DNA of 64,000 nt, from the NCBI GenBank assembly GCA_021186555.1, contig JAJKFL010000012.1, positions 20,719,711 through 20,783,710 on the forward strand, in the 5' to 3' direction. Positions within the stretch are counted from its first letter, which is position 1; each line of letters starts with the position of its first letter. Origin of the DNA: Reticulitermes speratus. Taxonomy: Eukaryota; Arthropoda; Insecta; Blattodea; Rhinotermitidae. Made by a program: the position numbers and the translations under genes. The notes under the pieces were generated by a model that worked only from the letters and a program-made list of their open reading frames with translations, did no database searches and was not told where the DNA came from. This document shows, piece by piece, positions 57,901-63,945 of this stretch.

Positions 57901-60455
57901 AAATAGAACTGCGTAGCTGAAAGTTTGACTGACACAGAGTGTATCTTCATAAACATTTAATAAGTGCAGTTGCTTCTTACTGACACAGCCTGTCGCAAAA
58001 ATTATTACCAGGAATATCTCCTGGGGGGGGGGGGCAAAGGCGGCCGGTTCTTAGGGCTCACAACCTTACCACCTTCATGTGCCGATTGTCTAGAAATTCT
58101 GTGAGCCTCAACCTCCTACAGCCCTCAGGGCCTATCCAGGCCTGTGTAGGGATTGCTTTTAGTTACTTCTTACTGTGTACTTAAATGGTCTCCATGTAGC
58201 GGGTTATCTGATTGTGGAAATGTTCGAAAAATTCGAGCTTCTCCCCTCCCCAAACAAAAGATTGGATTTATTTTAGGCCTTGTCATCTAGTCTTGCTAAC
58301 TATAACTGAAATCTGTATTTAAATATGTTCCTCGTGCCACCGTACGAATAACAAAGTGTTCTGAGCAGTGCTTGTGTAGCCCACTGTGTTATTATCAATA
58401 TTGTTGTTTCGTTTTAGTTTTGTGAACAACTTTGTACTTAAGTACTTTTACATATACCAAAGGTACAGCAATCCCCCTGTACATGCCTGGACAGGCCCTT
58501 AGGGCTCCAGGAGATTCAGGCTTCCAAAATTTCTAGACATTCGGCACATGAAGGTGGCTAGGTAGTCAACCCTACGCACCGGCCACCTTTACCCCCCAGT
58601 TGAAACCCTTGATACTTATTTCTGTTGGAATCTTAGTAGACCCCATGGCCATAGTGCGGCCAGAAGGATTAAGTCAATAAAAAATCTTAAATACCCCATC
58701 GGGAATCGAACCCGCGACCTTCCGACTTGTAGCGCAGTGTTTGTATATTGTGTAAATGTAAAATTCGAGTTTATTTCATTTATGCTGTTGTATTCTTAAC
58801 GCCGCCAAATACAACTTTGAGTTTGAAACATAAATAATCTTAGTTTATTTTCTTTACCTTACCTGTTCCGTCTGTCCCTTACAGGTATTTTCAGCAATCC
58901 CTGTAACAATTTGTCTAGTCTAATATCCCTATAATTTTAAAACATCTTTAATCACCATTAATCATCAATCATTTAAATCGAAATAAATAAAAATTCACGA
59001 GACGTTCTTCTAGTGCAGGTGTGTGTTGTTCTGTGTGAATTGCTTATGGTTACCAACTGTACACACGGTACAGTCACAGACATGGACCTTAAAGTTACTG
59101 TACAAATTAAACTTAAAAGGTTGTCTACACTGAGGCCGCGGAGAGATGTCAAACTGATCAACACCGCTCCCAATCTGCCTTCAGCTCTTAGCTTCCCACT
59201 CCCACATACTTTGCTATATTCCCTTCCGGTTGACCTTCGCTAGCGACAAGCGCTTTGGGCTGATAATTGACTGATCAGAGGAGACTGGATCGAAATTCCG
59301 CATTAGGCAGTGAAATGAAGGGAAATTTGTAGAGCGCCTTTATCCCCACCGTCCGTGGTACTTCCTTTAGTGGCTTCAGTATAGTGACGACAGAAGAAGA
59401 AGACTTTCCCCCCAAATACAGTCAAACCAGGTTATAATGACATCGGTTTAGGCTAAATCTCATATATAGCATCTGACATTCTGTGCTACCAATTAATTCC
59501 TCACTGTTAACCATAACATTATACTCCTCGGTTATAACAACACTCGTTTATAACGACACAAAATATTCAGTCCCTTTCATGACGTTATAACCGAGTTCGA
59601 CTCTACTTACAAACTGAGTAACTGAACCAACAATGGCACTTTATTGGGATAACCCCCCCAGTAACTGTCTGCAATATGCCTCCTACATGTTTCGGCCATT
59701 CGTGGGCCATTATCAAGCAGTTTCAATTACAGGAATTTACCAAGATTCAGCGTTGCATATCGTAAAAATATTATGCATTAATAAATAGTAAATGTTGTAA
59801 AAACGTAGACATAAAAGTCACGAAGGCAATATGAGCTTCTACATCTGTAGCTCCATAAGGGATACAAAGGTTGGAGCCAAATCGTAGGCAGTTATGGGTT
59901 CTTCCCAAATAAAGTGTATTTGCTAGTTTAAATACTAAGTTTGTAAAATAAAATGCACCGTAATATGCAACGCTTGCAAATTGAATTCGTACTTCTGGTC
60001 TTCTGTACATTCAGACCTTTTATGTTTTTTTAGTACTAAGTCTATTAAAACTTGTAACACATAAGGGGTTTCGTGTTACTTAAATACAGAAAAAACACAC
60101 TGTGCATTAGAAATCGTGTATCTTGTACAAAGATGAAACTAAATGGAAAATTCTTAGGCATCTCGTTAGAGTTATTCATCTAACATGAGTAGCGTTACGT
60201 GATGTGAGTCACAACCAGAATACGAGTAAAATACAGAGCATTGGAGGGGAGATATCACTTACCAACGTCACAGACGAGAGAGCCGGGTTCAAGCTCTGAG
60301 AGGAATTGCTTGACTTTTGGCCACGCTCGTCCTCGCTGGCTGTCCGCGGAGGCGCCGGCAGGGAGCTGCGTCCCAGAGATCTGCTCATACACCTCGTGCA
60401 CGTAGGCTTTCTCCAACGCGACCGACCGGGCCTCGCGCTCATCCGCCCCCGACAT
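35131..60455 (-). CDS. TRMT9B: TRMT9B/fid-type SAM-dependent methyltransferase, complete 8-exon coding gene
   Basis: Coding exons in order on the minus strand: 60455-60263, 57875-57772, 54191-54000, 48686-48523, 47115-46968, 43324-41932, 40150-39896, 36989-35131. All seven introns are GT-AG, with phases 1,0,0,2,0,1,1, and the sum is 4308 nt (1435 aa plus TGA). Visible in the protein: SAM motif [11 protein letters not shown] (about 63-72), acidic GVDR (about 84-87), [10 protein letters not shown] (about 103-112), VVHHF (about 123-127) and VWAMKQ (about 154-159), then DVLVPWH (about 168-174), two NEEL motifs near 450-480, and a conserved C-terminus [10 protein letters not shown]...NWCVVAEK. Known: this is the Trm9/ALKBH8 methyltransferase family. 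Trm9 and ALKBH8 methylate the cm5U wobble uridine of tRNA; TRMT9B and fly fid are their divergent relatives, and fid has been linked to synapse growth. The human protein is about 450 aa, so most of the extra length here is the low-complexity middle. Enzymatic activity is inferred from the intact SAM motif. Confidence 0.93.
37617..37855 (+). repeat. SINE with tRNA-like head, 'GGCCGGGGCGTG' family
   Basis: Head: AGTCGGTGTGGTGATAGGCT, then CGTCCGAGGAATCG (B-box region). Body: AAATGGCTGGGGCGTGAAGC. Lies in intron 7 of TRMT9B. Confidence 0.7.
39040..39212 (-). repeat. tRNA-derived SINE, 'GGATTTGTGGTGGACA' family, near complete
   Basis: Minus strand: A-box-like ATGGCTCAGGCGGTTAG, B box GGGGTTCGGTCCCAGG, then GATTTGTGGTGGACAAAGTG, GGGACAGGTTTTTCTCCGAG and TTTTCCCCTGTCG. 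It is the best preserved copy of this family in the window. Intron 7 of TRMT9B. Confidence 0.85.
39896..40150 (-). CDS. TRMT9B: TRMT9B coding exon 7
   Basis: 255 nt, acceptor CTGTTTGCAG, donor GTAACA, phase 1 at both ends. It codes [14 protein letters not shown], then [19 protein letters not shown], a Ser/Asp patch of the kind found late in TRMT9B proteins. Flanking phases match exon 6 and exon 8. Because the phases are equal at both ends, the exon could be skipped without shifting the frame. Confidence 0.9.
40390..40570. repeat. Dispersed repeat, copy 1 of 2
   Basis: CTCGACAGCTCC..GGAGGCCTAG, CGAGGCTTCACGATCACACA and ACACCACACTCGGTAGGACT, CCTCTGGACGAG. A second copy lies at 61706-61812 in the same orientation. 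Class unknown. Confidence 0.7.
40575..40602. repeat. ATA microsatellite
   Basis: A run of AAT/ATA triplets, directly visible. Confidence 0.85.
40845..41345 (-). mobile_element. LINE 3' end fragment (endonuclease-reverse transcriptase tail)
   Basis: Minus strand reads [67 protein letters not shown]-type, then the non-coding tail. This C-terminal segment is common in arthropod LINEs. Other fragments: 41540-41810, 48140-48470, 60880-61050 and 63510-63735. Confidence 0.8.
41540..41810 (-). mobile_element. Decayed LINE 3' tail, same family as 40845
   Basis: TTCACAACAGCAAGTCACTG, CATACATGAGCCAG and GGATCCATTTTAATGTTATA parallel the neighbour at 40940-41030. It is badly decayed. Confidence 0.5.
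41932..43324 (-). CDS. TRMT9B: TRMT9B coding exon 6 (long disordered middle with NEEL motifs)
   Basis: 1393 nt, residues 268-731, acceptor ATTTTACAG, donor GTACAG. It starts KLAGGKRGG and RPWFLDSW. Further on are KSKSLSDIL and the paired motifs [10 protein letters not shown] and [10 protein letters not shown], a repeat I associate with TRMT9B. The second half is Pro/Ser/Thr-rich and looks disordered, ending in [12 protein letters not shown]. Long frames on the other strand here are shadows. Confidence 0.93.
43990..44262 (-). mobile_element. Mariner/Tc1-superfamily transposase remnant
   Basis: Minus strand starts [10 protein letters not shown] (the third catalytic Asp block, as in SPDLxPCDFFLWG), then [10 protein letters not shown]. 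Later parts are in shifted frames. It is a C-terminal relic with stops and frame changes, in intron 5 of TRMT9B. Confidence 0.6.
44446..44590 (+). repeat. SINE body fragment, 'GGCCGGGGCGTG' family
   Basis: AGCTGGGGCGTGAAGCTGAC, TTTAGTGCCAACCTTAAAAA, GAGCTATACCTCCATTCCCC and CTTGGCCTGCACAGG. Confidence 0.75.
45700..45840 (+). repeat. SINE body fragment, 'GGCCGGGGCGTG' family
   Basis: GAGTGGCCGGGGCGTGGCGT, TGACCACCCACTCC, AGAGTTATACATCTACTCCC and CTCCATGGCATG. It is directly followed by another tRNA-like unit at 45885. Confidence 0.75.
45885..46080 (+). repeat. tRNA-like SINE
   Basis: B-box-like CCGGTTTCAAATCTCAGGCG, a middle part, then GCAGGCCACGGCGATGG, a tail related to the unit at 24425. 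Confidence 0.5.
46455..46575 (-). repeat. SINE fragment, 'GGATTTGTGGTGGACA' family
   Basis: In reverse: GGGATTTGTGGTTGACGAAG, TGGCAGTGAGACAGGTTTTC and TTTTCCCCTG. Confidence 0.75.
46968..47115 (-). CDS. TRMT9B: TRMT9B coding exon 5 (basic/serine-rich linker)
   Basis: 148 nt, acceptor TGTTTTGCAG, donor GTAAAG. It codes a strongly basic stretch ([13 protein letters not shown]) and a Ser run, then [10 protein letters not shown], which joins in frame to KLAGGKRGG of exon 6. The basic patch could help nucleic-acid binding or act as a nuclear signal; that is inference. Confidence 0.9.
47797..47822. repeat. CA microsatellite
   Basis: An uninterrupted AC run, directly visible, in intron 4 of TRMT9B. 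Confidence 0.9.
47865..48135 (+). repeat. SINE, 'GGCCGGGGCGTG' family, diverged
   Basis: Head AGTATAGTGACTAGGCTACA with ACAACGGAGGAATCGTTGAT, body AAAGCGGCCGGAGGC, tail CCATACGCCTTCATGGCTTG. A LINE tail fragment of the other orientation class follows immediately. Confidence 0.65.
48140..48470 (+). mobile_element. LINE 3' end fragment
   Basis: The plus strand reads [20 protein letters not shown], then after frame changes [20 protein letters not shown]. It ends CCTGTTAGCTTCTCAAGAAT, as in the copy at 40845. It is fused directly to the preceding SINE body, in intron 4 of TRMT9B. Confidence 0.75.
48523..48686 (-). CDS. TRMT9B: TRMT9B coding exon 4 (QDVLVPWH)
   Basis: Acceptor GTCCATAG, donor GTGAGT, 164 nt. 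It starts [11 protein letters not shown], a segment I recognise from TRMT9B, directly after the MKQRHRK end of exon 3. The rest is a Thr/Ser-rich linker ending DSDSCRSA, with a split Arg codon. Confidence 0.92.
49010..50021. mobile_element. Foldback-like element: long inverted arms of 13-17-bp subrepeats around a 64-bp satellite
   Basis: Left arm about 49010-49216 and right arm 49825-50021 are near-perfect inverted copies. Each arm is built of about a dozen short units of the form GGATAAATGCTCACAC. Between them lie 8.5 copies of a 64-bp unit and a short non-repeated piece. No transposase is coded. The form recalls foldback (FB/Galileo-type) elements. It lies in intron 3 of TRMT9B. Confidence 0.8.
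49236..49777. repeat. 64-bp tandem satellite, about 8.5 copies
   Basis: The unit begins TTAGGTTAGCGTTCAGGCTA, continues TGTCTCTGTT and ends GAATGGCCACTGGACACAAA. Two unit variants can be seen (GTTCAGG versus GTGTAGG; TATATGAAGGG versus TATATTAAGTG). All in one orientation. Confidence 0.95.
50053..50121. repeat. 69-bp hairpin flanked by a direct repeat
   Basis: Inverted arms ACTATAGTCATCCACATACA.. and ..TGTATGTGGATGATTATAGT around a short centre. TACCGAGGACT flanks it at about 50044-50054 and again at about 50150-50160. It sits directly beside the foldback-like element. Confidence 0.8.
50884..51035. mobile_element. Snapback repeat with hammerhead-like end
   Basis: Nested inverted arms: GGCTAAAATAAC (50901-50912)/GTTATTTTAGCC (50998-51009), CAGCTGGGTCC (50923-50933)/GGACCCAGCTG (50977-50987) and AAAGCTACT/AGTAGCTTT. 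The symmetry continues outward with decay on the left side. The right edge carries CTGAAGA...GAAAC. Confidence 0.75.
51009..51042 (+). ncRNA. Hammerhead-ribozyme-like motif
   Basis: CTGAAGA (51009-51015, fits CUGANGA), stem II GGGG/CCCC, then GAAAC (51034-51038) and GTA, a minimal stem III/cleavage site. Stem I pairing is poor as read, so it is likely inactive as a monomer. Confidence 0.35.
51465..51740 (+). repeat. SINE, 'GGCCGGGGCGTG' family, with tRNA-like head
   Basis: Head TAGCACTAGGCTACGGACTG and ACGACCGAGGAATCGG; body AACGTGAAGCTGACCATTCG. Intron 3 of TRMT9B. Confidence 0.65.
52235..52575 (-). repeat. SINE, 'GGCCGGGGCGTG' family, most complete copy
   Basis: Minus strand: head TAAGTCGGTGTAGTGGCTAA, then GATCGAGGAATCGTGC, then GGCGGCCGAGAAGTGAGGCT, TGACCATTCACCCC, GAGTGTAGCTACACCGCC and GCCTTTATGGCATAG. 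It shows the full order of tRNA-like head, middle and body for this family. Confidence 0.75.
52835..53174. repeat. 70-bp tandem repeat, 4.9 copies, nearly identical
   Basis: The unit begins TTCAGCAAAGCTGGAAACAA and ends CGTTTATATACGTTATTTG. Starts are at 52835, 52905, 52975, 53045 and 53115. Only a few bases differ between copies, so it expanded recently. Intron 3 of TRMT9B. Confidence 0.95.
53760..53900 (+). repeat. SINE, 'GGATTTGTGGTGGACA' family
   Basis: GTTAGTCGCAAGCCTGTGAC, B box CCGGTTTCGATCCCAG, TAGGATTTGTGGTGGACAGA and TGAGACAGGTTTTTCTACGA. Ends about 100 bp before exon 3 of TRMT9B. Confidence 0.8.
54000..54191 (-). CDS. TRMT9B: TRMT9B coding exon 3 (methyltransferase core)
   Basis: 64 codons, phase 0 at both ends (acceptor CCTGCAG, donor GTGAAT). 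It codes [20 protein letters not shown], then [14 protein letters not shown], then [19 protein letters not shown]. These are the central strands of the class I methyltransferase fold as in ALKBH8/Trm9 (VIHHF..xxRR, LxxGGxxxIYVWAMEQ). Confidence 0.95.
54868..54893. repeat. AAT microsatellite
   Basis: Triplet run, directly visible. A second imperfect AAT/ACA run is at about 55110-55182. Confidence 0.85.
55240..55910 (+). mobile_element. Possible 5' end of a hAT (ZBED-like) transposon
   Basis: Begins near CAACCTGTGGCACGCGTGCC with a palindromic GTGGCACGCGTGCCAC, then TGCCACTTGTCAGTGGCACG, resembling hAT termini. Downstream the + strand reads VLAYKNLT and, after a frame change, [20 protein letters not shown], with no complete transposase. 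Identification is tentative. Confidence 0.4.
56301..56640 (+). repeat. Degenerate 42-bp (14-codon) tandem repeat
   Basis: About eight or nine copies of a unit like CTGCATAAACACNGTTCNTT, ATGTGTTTAATCCAGCAGTA. Because 42 is divisible by three, the + strand reads similar peptides repeatedly ([28 protein letters not shown], ..YVFDPAVS). Two short open frames cover it. A translated product is not supported. Confidence 0.7.
56924..56942. repeat. CT microsatellite
   Basis: Short CT run, directly visible. Confidence 0.8.
57140..57235 (-). repeat. Decayed SINE, 'GGATTTGTGGTGGACA' family
   Basis: In reverse: AAGACAGATTTCCTGTCCGA, GTACTTGGCTGTCTCCTGCC and TCATTTCACCATGTC; weakly like the other copies. 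Confidence 0.4.
57772..57875 (-). CDS. TRMT9B: TRMT9B coding exon 2 (GCGNGKYL)
   Basis: Acceptor TTTTGCAG lies before 57875 and donor GTACAT after 57772. It codes [20 protein letters not shown] and on to TAREKEHE, which completes SAM motif I and supplies the acidic residue of motif II (D of GVDR). It is 104 nt long. Found by translating across the splice, since it is too short to stand out as a long open frame. Confidence 0.92.
58010..58165 (+). repeat. SINE body, third family (inverted partner of 58470-58745)
   Basis: GCAAAGGCGGCCGGTTCTTA, ACCACCTTCATGTGCCGATT, GTCTAGAAATTCTGTGAGCC, CAGGGCCTATCCAGGCCTGT. It is an inverted copy of the unit at 58470-58605; together they could fold back on each other. 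Confidence 0.75.
58470..58745 (-). repeat. tRNA-derived SINE, third family, near full length
   Basis: Minus strand: GCGCTACAAGTCGGAAGGTC, then a perfect B box GGGTTCGATTCCCGAT, a linker, then GTAAAGGTGGCCGGTGCGTA, ACCTTCATGTGCCGAATGTC, and GGGCCTGTCCAGGCATG. Head and body are collinear, which ties this body to a tRNA-like promoter. Confidence 0.85.
59417..59605. mobile_element. Pogo/Tc1-like MITE
   Basis: Terminal inverted repeats TACAGTCAAACCAGGTTATA and (reverse) TAGAGTCGAACTCGGTTATA with TA edges. The centre repeats GGTTATAACAACACTCGTTT-like blocks. Confidence 0.75.
59645..59760 (-). repeat. Repeat with decayed hammerhead-like motif
   Basis: Minus strand: CTTGATAATGGCCCACGAAT, GGCCGAAACATGTAGGAGGC. 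It has the same layout as the motif at 14424-14468, with two core changes (TTGATAA for CTGATGA). Confidence 0.45.
60263..60455 (-). CDS. TRMT9B: TRMT9B coding exon 1 (start codon, SAM motif I first half)
   Basis: Begins with ATG at 60455 (context CAGAATGT) and codes residues 1-64 plus one base. It carries the family N-terminus [12 protein letters not shown] and ends in VCDVG, the first half of SAM motif I. The donor GTAAGT follows directly. The glycine codon is split 1/2 with exon 2, which fixes the junction. I chose this ATG because upstream sequence looks like a splice acceptor and because EKxYVHxVYE is the usual start of the family. Confidence 0.93.
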
Positions 60456-60464
60456 TCTGCCGGT

Positions 60465-60479
60465 CAGCCGCTCGTCATG
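60465..60479 (-). promoter_or_regulatory. Short upstream ORF and likely 5'UTR splice acceptor of TRMT9B
   Basis: An ATG at 60479 opens a four-codon frame (MTSG, stop) that ends nine bases before the main start codon. Just upstream, CTGTTGCAG ending at 60488 looks like a splice acceptor, so the 5'UTR is probably split and the promoter lies further upstream. Both are small pattern calls without transcript support. Confidence 0.4.
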
Positions 60480-60879
60480 TCGGCCAGCTGCAACAGTCAG
60501 TTGTCAGGCGAATGTCACCACATTGCAAGCTTTTAGTTGCCAAGCACTGGTGCACTCGTTTTTATATCAGCAATGAGAAATTGGTAAAGCCAAATATACA
60601 CAGCCGTCAGCGAGATATATATGTATTTTGCCAGATGGCATTTATCGACGGAAGTCGAGTGGCGGTATTACTGGTCCAGAAATTGTCATTAGGTCTGTCA
60701 TTGTAAAAGTCAGTGTGGTTAATGTGTGGACGTATACCTACACTCCTCCGTTCATCTTCGCGGAGTGGTGGTTAGGCACAAGGACATAAACTGAAATTTA
60801 GCGCGACAGCTTGTAAGAAGACTGCTAGTTGAGCAACACTTGCCGTAAAGGCCTAAAAACCTACCAAATTACGTCCTGA

Positions 60880-61050
60880 ATGTGCATCATGAGAAGGCGA
60901 ATGAAATGGCTGGGGCATATAGCGTACATGGGCTAGAAGAGAAACGCATACAAGTTCAAAACCTCAATGACAAAGACCACTTGGAAGACCTAGGGCATAA
61001 ATTGGAGGATTATATTACAAGGAGTTCCGACTAGAACTCATATAAAGCCT
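60880..61050 (+). mobile_element. Decayed LINE 3' end fragment
   Basis: Plus strand: ATGAGAAGGCGAATGAAATG GCTGGGGCATATAG... parallels RRMRWAGHIA, followed by CCACTTGGAAGACCTAGG (as in PLGRPR). Upstream of TRMT9B. Confidence 0.6.
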
Positions 61051-61200
61051 GTATAAATACAAACTTTTGTCAAGATCGTTCCGTTACGTCATCGGTGTTA
61101 ATCAGTTGGAGTGTTTGTGTTTTCCTTCCTTAAATATAGATTTCTAAAGTAATTGCTGAATATATATTCTGCATTTTGTTCAAAATACCTGAACATATGT

Positions 61201-61425
61201 AGGGTGTTTTTTTTTCGTACTGGACCGATAAGCGCCGGCCCCACGCTCCGCCCGACGCTCTGCCAGCGTTGCGTCGTACACCGAGTGTCGGGGAGGTTTA
61301 ACAGTCGATGACGGGAGCTAGGCAAACGATCGCAGTGATAATAATCATTAGAAAGTATAATAAAAACTCACTAGAGCGTCGGGGCGGCCCTTATCGGTCA
61401 AGTAGGAAAAAATACACTATACATA
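61201..61425. mobile_element. MITE with ~45-bp terminal inverted repeats, upstream of TRMT9B
   Basis: Left end GGGTGTTTTTTTTTCGTACT and GGACCGATAAGCGCCGG; right end in reverse AGTGTATTTTTTCCTACTTG and ACCGATAAGGGCCGCC. About 130 bp of unrelated centre. The terminal TA and T-run suggest the Tc1/mariner group. Confidence 0.8.
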
Positions 61426-61705
61426 GTTTTCTCTACACTCACTTACAGACCAGCCCCTTTACTAGCCACTACTAAAACTGTTTTTGCTTTATTGTACTAA
61501 TGCCTTTATTGAATAAATTAACGTCATCAGCATAGAACAAAATCCTGTGTGTTCCATTCAATGTCAACGCCTCCTGGTTGTCTTTAGGTCTTCCAAATGG
61601 CATATTAAAACGCAAAGTTGAAGAATGATCGCAATAGAACGTATTCTGAATCGGTAACTTATGAGATAGGTGTTAGCATTTCGATGCTGCATTTAATTTT
61701 TTTTC

Positions 61706-61815
61706 CTATGCCTCGACAGCCCCTAGGGGGCCTAGACCTCCTCACTATTCGAGGTTTCGTGATCACACACACACTTCAGACACACCACACTCGGTAGGAC
61801 TCCTCTGGACGAGTG
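61706..61815. repeat. Dispersed repeat, copy 2 of 2
   Basis: Same unit as at 40390: CTCGACAGCCCCTAGGGGGC, CGAGGTTTCGTGATCACACA, ACACCACACTCGGTAGGACT, CCTCTGGACGAG. Confidence 0.7.
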
Positions 61816-63285
61816 CTTCGTTTAATGGATGTACCGAACTCAGTGACAATATTGTACAAAACTTCCTATGTAACCGAAAAACAGGTTTTCTTGACGTCTA
61901 TACATAACTGGGGTACAGCCGTGTTTTCTTTCAATTTCTTCTTATATACGTGACGAATGCAGAGTATCTGATCAGCAGTTGATCTGTTATGTCGAACACT
62001 AATGATCTTGAATAATTCAGTCTTTAGTTAAACTTGTGTCTTATCAAAACTGTTTTAATGTATAAGATTAAAAATTAATAAAGCGAATTGCATCTTACAA
62101 CCTTTAGTGCTGAATCACGCTTCACCTAGATTCAAAATAGCCTATTTGTAGGAAAGCAGCCTGCATTCTTATATAAAATAACGTAACGTCATGACAGGTT
62201 TTCTCTATGTTCTCAGGTAAGATGTGGATATCAACAAATCAAGAACATATAATTCCCCTTCTTTCAGCGTTTTTACACATGTAATTTCACAGCTTTGAAA
62301 TTTAGCACTCCACAACAGTCATTCCTTCAGGCTGTTCCCATTGTGACTTCTTTCAACCGAAAGGCTCGCTCAGACAGTAACGCTTCTTGTGTTTAGGAGG
62401 TCAGTCCAAATCTCAGCCAGGACACCTGTTCTCCTGTCTGAAATTTTTGTGATTTTCCTCAGCCGCTCTTGTGAATGGAGAGTTTCTTCAAATAGGCTTT
62501 GTCATGATTGTGTCCTCTCCACATCCTTTGGAATTCACCAGGAGAGAGTATCTTTCGAGGCTAAATAACGGCCGCATTTGATACGGCGTTGTTAAGCAGT
62601 CTGCAGTCCAATTAATTTCGCATAGGATGTCGTGCCATTGTGATATCAGTGCAACGCAACAATCATTCTCCCCAGTCCAACTGGCCAGAGACATCATTGC
62701 TGTTATTAAGTAATGTGAACAAACATTAAAATGCCGACCTTCTGATAAAAATCGAAGGCCAAGAGCAGGAAGTTGACATCATGTGTCTGACGTAACTGAT
62801 GTTTTTTTCTGTTGCCCGTTGCCAGTTGTTTTCACGCAACCAAAGTCATAAATGGCCAACCCGGTCGATGGCGGTCAATTGAGCCAACTTACGTGTTACG
62901 ACAGAGACGATTCTGAGAAAGCCGCATTGAATATTGCAAGGACACGTAAACAGAGGCACTTGAGTGCTACTGGTTCCGCACGCCAACATCGCAATTCGTG
63001 ATTTCAGGCTTCCGCCGTGATGTTGATGAGATCTACGCTCTGCCTGGACACCATGGAGGCTAATGGACAGGGTGCAGACAGTGCAGTCTGGCTATACCTT
63101 AGTAATGGAGCAACGTGACAGACCAGTTTCAAGCTCCGGCCGCATTACCTAAACAATAGAACCTGAACAGGCCGCAGAGCATTTGTCAGCTGCATGATGA
63201 AGTCAAAAATCTTTGTTTCCATTGGGAAAAGAGCTCAATCCTCTACTTCGTGTCCAGTCGGTGTAAAGACTGTCGTACTGCGCAG
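61816..63285. other. Upstream intergenic stretch without a gene
   Basis: No coding exon seen. The part at 62380-62470 vaguely resembles a SINE tail. The + strand around 62985-63050 reads RNFVISGFRRDVDEI-like codons in broken frames, possibly a dispersed repeat. Otherwise nothing recognised. Confidence 0.3.
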
Positions 63286-63289
63286 AGCA

Positions 63290-63400
63290 GGGCAATAGTT
63301 TGCAGCTGGCCTGCCAGCTAACAGAGACGTTCTTAGGTTCGAACCCCAGTCGTGTAATGCAGAACAGTGTTTCTTTTCAGGTACCATGTACTTCTTAAAA
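63290..63400 (+). repeat. tRNA-like SINE head
   Basis: B box TTAGGTTCGAACCCCAGTCG with an upstream A-box-like GTTTGCAGCTGGCC. No closed tRNA cloverleaf. Confidence 0.5.
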
Positions 63401-63509
63401 AATTTCCCAAATTCTGCGGACCCCCTCCAAAATATTATTTCACGTGAGGAACACGTTAGGCACTCGGCGATGTAACGTTTGGAAATTCACAAATAAGAAA
63501 TGTACATAA

Positions 63510-63735
63510 ACTGTATAACTAACTCCATGGAGCATAGCCCCTTAGGCGCCGATATTTCCGCAGCTAGCCAAGAAATTGCACGCATTTTATGGAACCCGAA
63601 AGCTCATTACACTGTTCACAATAGCCAGGCACTTATCCCTGTTCATTGTCAGAAGAATTCGATCTACGCCGTCCCACCATATTTCTTTAAAATTCATTTC
63701 AAATTATCCCCATCTACGCCTAGGTCTTCAAACTA
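63510..63735 (-). mobile_element. LINE 3' end fragment
   Basis: In reverse it shares the tail GGCTATGCTCCATGGAGTTA, TTTTATGGAACCCGAAAGCT, CATTACACTGTTCACAATAG with the fragment at 40845. Confidence 0.65.
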
Positions 63736-63789
63736 GTCTCGTCTCTCTAAATTTTCGAATCGGTTTTCCTTTCCAACAGCCTCCTGTAC

Positions 63790-63945
63790 AATGGGTACCG
63801 GGTCATTCCCGGGGATAAAGCGGCCGGGGCGTGGAGTTGACCACCCACCCCCTTCTAGCGCCGAGGTTAAAGAAAGAGTAGAGCTATACCTCTACTCCCC
63901 CTCTGGGCCTTCATGGCCTGTTCTAGGGTGAACTTTACCTATTTT
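63790..63945 (+). repeat. SINE body, 'GGCCGGGGCGTG' family, best preserved body
   Basis: GGGATAAAGCGGCCGGGGCG, TGGAGTTGACCACCCACCCC, CTAGCGCCGAGGTTAAAGAA, GAGCTATACCTCTACTCCCC, CTTCATGGCCTGTTC. Confidence 0.8.
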
